Shown here: piece after piece, positions 46,771-50,290 of the stretch | How positions within the stretch are numbered: position 1 is the first letter of the stretch | Layout of the letters: the number at the start of each line of letters is the position of its first letter | NCBI GenBank assembly: GCA_019746355.1 | Contig: JAIESC010000091.1 | Coordinates: 1-50,290 of the forward strand | Reading direction: 5' to 3' | Length of the DNA stretch: 50,290 nucleotides | Source: Xanthobacteraceae bacterium | GTDB lineage: Bacteria; Pseudomonadota; Alphaproteobacteria; Rhizobiales; Xanthobacteraceae | Notes under the pieces: model-generated | The model's database searches: none | What the model was told of the DNA's origin: nothing | What the model saw: only the letters and a program-made list of their open reading frames with translations | Program-made: the position numbers and the translations under genes

Positions 46771-48028
46771 AGCCCTTGCTTTCGAAGCGATCCCCTGCCA
46801 GTTCGCGCGGCCGCATGATCCGGAACAGGATCAGCGAGCAAAGCACGAACAGCGCGACGGTTGAGAAAGCCGCCGCCCAGCTCCCAAACGACATTCCGCC
46901 CGATAGATCGAGCGTCCAGCCGATGATGAGCGGGCCCATGAAGCCGCCGAGATAGCCGAGACTGGAGTGGACCGCCAGCGTCGCGCCGCGCCGCGACGGC
47001 TCCGCGCTGCCGGCCGTGCCCGCCGTGAGCGAGGACGAATCCAGCGAGATCATGAAGCCGTAGATCAGGATCAGGACAATTGCGACCCAATAGGATTGCT
47101 GCGCGGCAAACCCGAGCAGAAAGGCGCAGGCGATCGACGCGAGCAAGGCACCCGCGATCAAGCGCCGCCGTCCGAACCGGATCGACAATTCGTTGCCCAT
47201 GACGGTGGCGACCGTGGCGAGAATTCCAAGAACCGTCAGCACGGTGGCGGGTGAGACGATTGATCCGGCCAAACCTGCGCTGGCGGCGACGAAGCCGAGG
47301 AACGCGACGCCCCAGCCGCGCACGGCATGATATTCAAGCGTATGGACGCAATAGGTCAGCGCATAGGCCATCGCCGACCGGTTCTTCAGCACCGGGCGGA
47401 AATCAAACAGGCTGGTCCCGCTGTGCGCGGCATGCTGAGGCGCGCCGCGCGGAACGGTGCACAGGACGAGGAGCCAGGCCGCGCCTGCGCTTGCCGCTGC
47501 CGCGATGAAAGGCGCGCTCCAGCCAAGCTTGGCCGCGAGCACATCGGCAAACGAAAACGACAATGCGCCTGAGATGCCGATGCTGGCGGCGTGGCCGGCG
47601 GTGGCCCGCGACATCAGCCGCCCTTCCACGCGGTCGGCAAGGAGCTTCAGCCCCGTCATGTACGTGCCCGCCCACCCGATGCCGGTGAGCGCGCGAGCAA
47701 AAAACGCCGTCCAGAAACCTTCCGCGAGCAGCCCAAACAGCAGGTGACCGAGACACGTCAGGCCGACGCCAAACAGGTAGACGGCGCGCGGATCAAACCG
47801 GTCCGTCAGCGGCACGAGCAAGGGCACCGCCACCATATAGGCCGCGAGGAAAATGGCCGTGATCCACGCCGCCTCGCTGTAGGTCAGTCCCCACAGCCGC
47901 ATCATGTCCGGCAGCAAGGCGGGCCAGACCGAAGCGCCGATCTGCGCCAGAACCTGGGCGATACAGACGATGGCGACCAGGGCCGCGCCGGACACGCGGG
48001 GCGACGAGACTTGATAAGGCTGATCCAT
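46769..48028 (-). CDS. MFS transporter, last gene of arsenic operon
   Basis: 419 aa with twelve predicted helices. The A-helix start V-A-I-V-C-I-A-Q-V-L-A-Q, the motif-A-like P-L-T-D-R-F-D-P-R-A near 74-83, and G-I-G-W-A-G-T-Y-M-T-G-L in helix 4 mark the major facilitator family. The Q-V-L-A-Q-I-G-A-S-V-W-P opening and G-L-T-Y-S-E-A-A-W are typical of MFS genes in ars operons. Six bases separate it from aqpS, so an arsenical exporter is likely, but the substrate is inferred from context. Confidence 0.8.
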   Translation of the reverse strand: MDQPYQVSSPRVSGAALVAIVCIAQVLAQIGASVWPALLPDMMRLWGLTYSEAAWITAIFLAAYMVAVPLLVPLTDRFDPRAVYLFGVGLTCLGHLLFGLLAEGFWTAFFARALTGIGWAGTYMTGLKLLADRVEGRLMSRATAGHAASIGISGALSFSFADVLAAKLGWSAPFIAAAASAGAAWLLVLCTVPRGAPQHAAHSGTSLFDFRPVLKNRSAMAYALTYCVHTLEYHAVRGWGVAFLGFVAASAGLAGSIVSPATVLTVLGILATVATVMGNELSIRFGRRRLIAGALLASIACAFLLGFAAQQSYWVAIVLILIYGFMISLDSSSLTAGTAGSAEPSRRGATLAVHSSLGYLGGFMGPLIIGWTLDLSGGMSFGSWAAAFSTVALFVLCSLILFRIMRPRELAGDRFESKG

Positions 48029-48034
48029 GTTGGG

Positions 48035-48715
48035 CTAGGCGCTCGATCCCGGTTTGGGTGACCGCCACAACCAGTCGAAAAGCCGCAGCGCGGCGAGGCT
48101 GCCGATCATTTGAGCCATGATGAACCCTGGTACGTCAACAGGCGCAATTCCAGCAAATGTATCGGACAGCGCGCGCGCCATCGTCACAGCCGGGTTGGCG
48201 AACGAGGTCGAAGCGGTGAACCAATAGGCGGCGGTGATGTAGAGGCCAACCGCATAGGGAACGGAAGCGGGCGTGCCGGCGAGGCATCCGAGAATAGTCA
48301 GCAGCAGCCCGAAGGTCGCCACCGCTTCGGACAGCCATTGGCCTGGTCCGGTCCGGACCGTTTGCGAAAGTTGAAATGGCGAAAGATCGAACATCAGGTG
48401 CGCCACCCAAACGCCGACAATGCCGCCGGCAATCTGCGCCGCGATGTAAAGCGCGGCATCAGGCCAGGCGAGATCGCGGCGAATGGCAAAGGCCGCGCTG
48501 ACTGCCGGATTGAAATGCGCGCCGGACAGCGGCCCGAAAATCAGGATCAGCACCGTGAGCGCAGCGCCGGTGGCGATGGTGTTGCAGAGCAGCGCCAGCG
48601 CGACATTCCCACCGGCCAGCCGCTGCGCCATGATGCCGGAGCCGACCACCGCAGCGAGCAGGAGTGCTGTGCCAAGCGCCTCCGCAGCGGCGCGGCGTGG
48701 CAGATCGGGCGTCAC
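48035..48715 (-). CDS. aqpS: aquaglyceroporin-like channel of arsenic operon
   Basis: 226 aa from GTG 48715, which overlaps the arsC stop (GTGA). Six helices plus two NPA half-helices: H-F-N-P-A-V-S (N69-P-A) and F-A-N-P-A-V-T-M-A-R (N174-P-A). In Sinorhizobium meliloti AqpS replaces ArsB/Acr3 and lets arsenite leave down its gradient after ArsC action. The present order next to arsC fits that. The gene name is by context and family. Confidence 0.8.
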   Translation of the reverse strand: MTPDLPRRAAAEALGTALLLAAVVGSGIMAQRLAGGNVALALLCNTIATGAALTVLILIFGPLSGAHFNPAVSAAFAIRRDLAWPDAALYIAAQIAGGIVGVWVAHLMFDLSPFQLSQTVRTGPGQWLSEAVATFGLLLTILGCLAGTPASVPYAVGLYITAAYWFTASTSFANPAVTMARALSDTFAGIAPVDVPGFIMAQMIGSLAALRLFDWLWRSPKPGSSA

Positions 48716-49236
48716 TGCGCCTCCGCCTTGGCGGTCGCGCCCTGGCTGCGGCCAATCCCGCGCAGCCGGTTTTGCAATGTCAGATTGTCCAGCGATGCGA
48801 TCGGCAGCGCGGTGAACAGGCCGATGCGCTGGCTCAGCATTCGATAGGCATCCGAGAATGCCCGGCCGATTTGAGCGTTGGTGCCGGTGGCTTCGGTAGG
48901 ATCGGGAATGCCCCAGTGCGCCGTCATCGGCTTGCCCGGCCAGACCGGGCAGGCTTCGCCGGCGGCGTTGTCACAAACCGTGAAAATGAAATCGAGCGGC
49001 AGCGCGCCGGGCTTGGCAAACTCCGCCCATGATTTGGATCGGAAGCCGGACACGTCGAAGCCCAGCCCGCGCAGCAGCGTCAGTGTGTGCGGGTTCACCT
49101 GGCCCTTCGGCGCACTGCCCGCGCTGTAGGCGCGAAACCTGCCGCCGCCAACCTTGTTCAGGATCGCTTCGGCGATGATCGAGCGCGCCGAATTGCCGGT
49201 GCACAGAAACAGGACGTTGTAGGCCCGATCGTTCAT
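48712..49236 (-). CDS. arsC: arsenate reductase, LMW phosphatase type
   Basis: 174 aa from ATG 49236 (the longer frame to 49341 reads through the arsI coding end). V-L-F-L-C12-T-G-N-S-A-R-S is the P-loop with nucleophile C12. C88 (F-T-V-C-D) and C96 (E-A-C-P) are the thioredoxin-relay cysteines, and P-D-P-T-E (D112) the general acid loop. It reduces arsenate to arsenite. Lies 7 bases after arsI and overlaps aqpS by 4. A C-terminal extension of about 35 residues (N-R-L-R-G-I-G-R-S-Q-G-A) is longer than usual. Confidence 0.88.
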   Translation of the reverse strand: MNDRAYNVLFLCTGNSARSIIAEAILNKVGGGRFRAYSAGSAPKGQVNPHTLTLLRGLGFDVSGFRSKSWAEFAKPGALPLDFIFTVCDNAAGEACPVWPGKPMTAHWGIPDPTEATGTNAQIGRAFSDAYRMLSQRIGLFTALPIASLDNLTLQNRLRGIGRSQGATAKAEAQ

Positions 49237-49243
49237 CGTCGCC

Positions 49244-49729
49244 TCAGGTCGCGGAGCAGCAGGCCGCCGAGGCTGGCTGTTCGGCCGCGGGTTGCGGCGC
49301 GCAGCAGGCGGACTGCCTTTCGTGCGCGATGCGCGCAACACGCTCGCCGCTGCCGTCGCCGTAGGTCGTGCTTTCCCCCGTCGTGTAGAACGTTTCCCAG
49401 GCGATGCCTGCCGGGTCGTCGATCCACGATTTTTCCGACTTGGCGTAGCAGCACGTCGTTTGTCCCTGCTCGATCACCGGGCCGCCCGCTTGGCGCAGCC
49501 GCGCATAAACCTCGCGCAGCTCACCTTCGCTTTCCACTTGGATGCCGAGATGATCGAGGCCCGGCGTCCGGCCCCTGGTCGAAATCGCGAAATTCACGCG
49601 GGGGTCGTCGAGCATCCACTTTGCATAGTCGGGCTTGGCGACCGCGGGCTTCGCGGCAAACAGCGCCGAATAGAAGCCGATCGCGTGTGCGAGGTCATCG
49701 ACGGCGACGTGAACGTGGAGGCGTTTCAT
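49244..49729 (-). CDS. arsI: ArsI-type C-As lyase / CadI-family VOC protein
   Basis: 161 aa from ATG 49729 (AAGGAGTCCGCC upstream). VOC fold: L-H-V-H-V-A-V-D-D-L near 4-13, H60 (L-D-H-L-G) and E112 (A-W-E-T-F-Y) as iron ligands, and T-T-C93-C94-Y-A-K-S-E-K-S-W, the vicinal cysteine site that binds trivalent organoarsenicals in ArsI. The C-terminus adds two more CC pairs (142-143, 157-158). ArsI cleaves the carbon-arsenic bond of methylarsenite; CadI relatives share the fold, so activity is inferred. Confidence 0.85.
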   Translation of the reverse strand: MKRLHVHVAVDDLAHAIGFYSALFAAKPAVAKPDYAKWMLDDPRVNFAISTRGRTPGLDHLGIQVESEGELREVYARLRQAGGPVIEQGQTTCCYAKSEKSWIDDPAGIAWETFYTTGESTTYGDGSGERVARIAHERQSACCAPQPAAEQPASAACCSAT

Positions 49730-49740
49730 GGCGGACTCCT

Positions 49741-50082
49741 TCAGGCAGGGACCTTGGCGCGCTTGCGCACCGGCTGACACTCCGCCGGGCCGCAGCTCGC
49801 TTGCCCGCAGCAATTCTCGGTCAGGTAGGCGAGCAGGTCGTTCATCGTGTCATAGCGCGCTGCATAGATCATCGAACGGCCTTCACGCCGGACGGTGACG
49901 AGTCCGGCTTCGCGCAACCGGTCGAAATGGAAGGTGAGGGTGTTCGGAGGCAGGCCGAGCGCCGCCGCGACCTCGCCGGCGGGCATGCCTTCCGGTCCTG
50001 CCTGCACCAGCAGGCGGAAGGTATCGAGGCGGTTTTCCTGCGCGAGTGCGGCCAGTCCGGCCAGAGCCTGGGGCTTTTTCAT
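49741..50082 (-). CDS. arsR: ArsR-family arsenic-responsive repressor
   Basis: 113 aa. Winged helix: L-D-T-F-R-L-L-V-Q-A-G-P near 19-30, G-E-V-A-A-A-L-G-L-P-P-N-T-L-T-F-H (36-52, recognition helix), R-E-G-R-S-M-I-Y-A-A wing. The C-terminus N-C91-C92-G-Q-A-S-C97-G-P-A-E-C102 gives a three-cysteine arsenite site like that of Acidithiobacillus ArsR (there at C95, C96, C102), rather than the older C-V-C site. First gene of the operon; its ATG lies inside an operator-like repeat. Confidence 0.88.
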   Translation of the reverse strand: MKKPQALAGLAALAQENRLDTFRLLVQAGPEGMPAGEVAAALGLPPNTLTFHFDRLREAGLVTVRREGRSMIYAARYDTMNDLLAYLTENCCGQASCGPAECQPVRKRAKVPA

Positions 50083-50104
50083 ATTTCAGTGTTTATCGAA
50101 ATAT
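50081..50104. promoter_or_regulatory. operator-like repeat overlapping arsR start
   Basis: ATATTTC (50081-50087) is inverted as GAAATAT (50098-50104), with ten bases between. It includes part of the arsR start codon (50080-50082, complement). ArsR binding there would autorepress the operon. Confidence 0.5.
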
Positions 50105-50117
50105 CCGGGCGCAGGCA

Positions 50118-50147
50118 AATTCATTTCCATGACTGTTGAAATGAATT
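50118..50147. promoter_or_regulatory. perfect 10-base inverted repeat upstream of arsR
   Basis: AATTCATTTC (50118-50127) is inverted perfectly as GAAATGAATT (50138-50147) around ten bases. It shares the GAAAT core with the first site and lies about 36-65 bases upstream of arsR. Probable second ArsR operator. Confidence 0.55.
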
Positions 50148-50201
50148 CCGGCATCGGCCGCGCCGCCGGCGGGTTCGGTCGCGATCACGCTTTTCCCGCG
50201 G

Positions 50202-50245
50202 TTGACTCCTGCGCCGCAGGCCCTATAAATGTTCCTGTTCTGTTC
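50202..50245 (+). promoter_or_regulatory. sigma-70-like promoter with overlapping LexA box
   Basis: TTGACT (50202-50207), 16 bases, TATAAA (50224-50229). Immediately downstream is GTTC (50231-50234)-N7-GTTC (50242-50245), an alphaproteobacterial LexA box placed over the predicted transcription start. A ribosome-site-like GGGAGCAGAA ends the window, so the controlled gene starts just outside. Confidence 0.7.
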
Positions 50246-50290
50246 TTATGGCGGTCGCCGTCGATCGCGGTGGCCGAAGCGGGAGCAGAA

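Noticed and set aside
49087..50139. 350-codon plus-strand frame
   Set aside because: Shadow of arsC, arsI and arsR.
1..50290. tRNA, rRNA or complete insertion sequence
   Set aside because: No T-loop-bearing cloverleaf, rRNA signature or transposase motif was found on reading; a covariance-model search was not possible.

Overview
The window is GC-rich DNA of an alphaproteobacterium, most likely a Hyphomicrobiales member near Bradyrhizobiaceae/Xanthobacteraceae (inference). The clues are seven complete and two broken tripartite-tricarboxylate (TTT/Bug-type) periplasmic receptor genes, many very short conserved-looking membrane or helical protein genes, dispersed GC-rich palindromes, and two LexA boxes of the alphaproteobacterial form GTTC-N7-GTTC. 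No rRNA, tRNA, CRISPR array or complete insertion sequence was seen.

Layout. 0-3.2 kb: the end of a TPR gene, two truncated genes meeting tail to tail, then a tandem pair of secreted ClpP-fold proteins behind a LexA-like box. 3.3-15.2 kb: transport and catabolism, with five Bug receptors, an IlvD/Edd sugar-acid dehydratase, a fumarylacetoacetase-like hydrolase, a luciferase-like flavin monooxygenase, a RidA protein and a GNAT acetyltransferase. No TTT membrane subunits are present. 15.2-18 kb: small membrane proteins and an L,D-transpeptidase. 18-34 kb: an island of small genes (DUF2171, DUF3175, DUF2934, zinc ribbons, one-helix membrane peptides and a recurring family of 53-88 aa helical proteins) around an AlkB-like oxygenase, a Crp/Fnr regulator, a CheB-CheR-PAS fusion divergent from a stand-alone CheB, and a one-domain response regulator. 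This resembles a general-stress or envelope-stress accessory region (inference). 31.8-37.3 kb: Bug genes again, two of them decayed, plus an EamA exporter.

37.5-45.6 kb: the most unusual unit. Two paralogous secreted proteins of about 700-750 aa each combine a carboxypeptidase-regulatory-like domain, one CxxCH haem-c site and a beta-propeller-like body with a calcium-loop motif. They are followed by a four-helix membrane protein with four histidines, a second small membrane protein, a secreted Ig-like protein and an exported amidohydrolase. A Bug receptor gene is divergent from them. I read this as an undescribed periplasmic redox module coupled to ligand capture. Two of its genes carry palindromic elements inside the signal-peptide coding region.

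46-50.3 kb: a DUF411 metal-binding protein, then a compact arsenic operon on the minus strand, arsR-arsI-arsC-aqpS-MFS, with two operator-like inverted repeats upstream. The right edge holds a strong sigma-70-like promoter overlapped by a second LexA box, reading out of the window.
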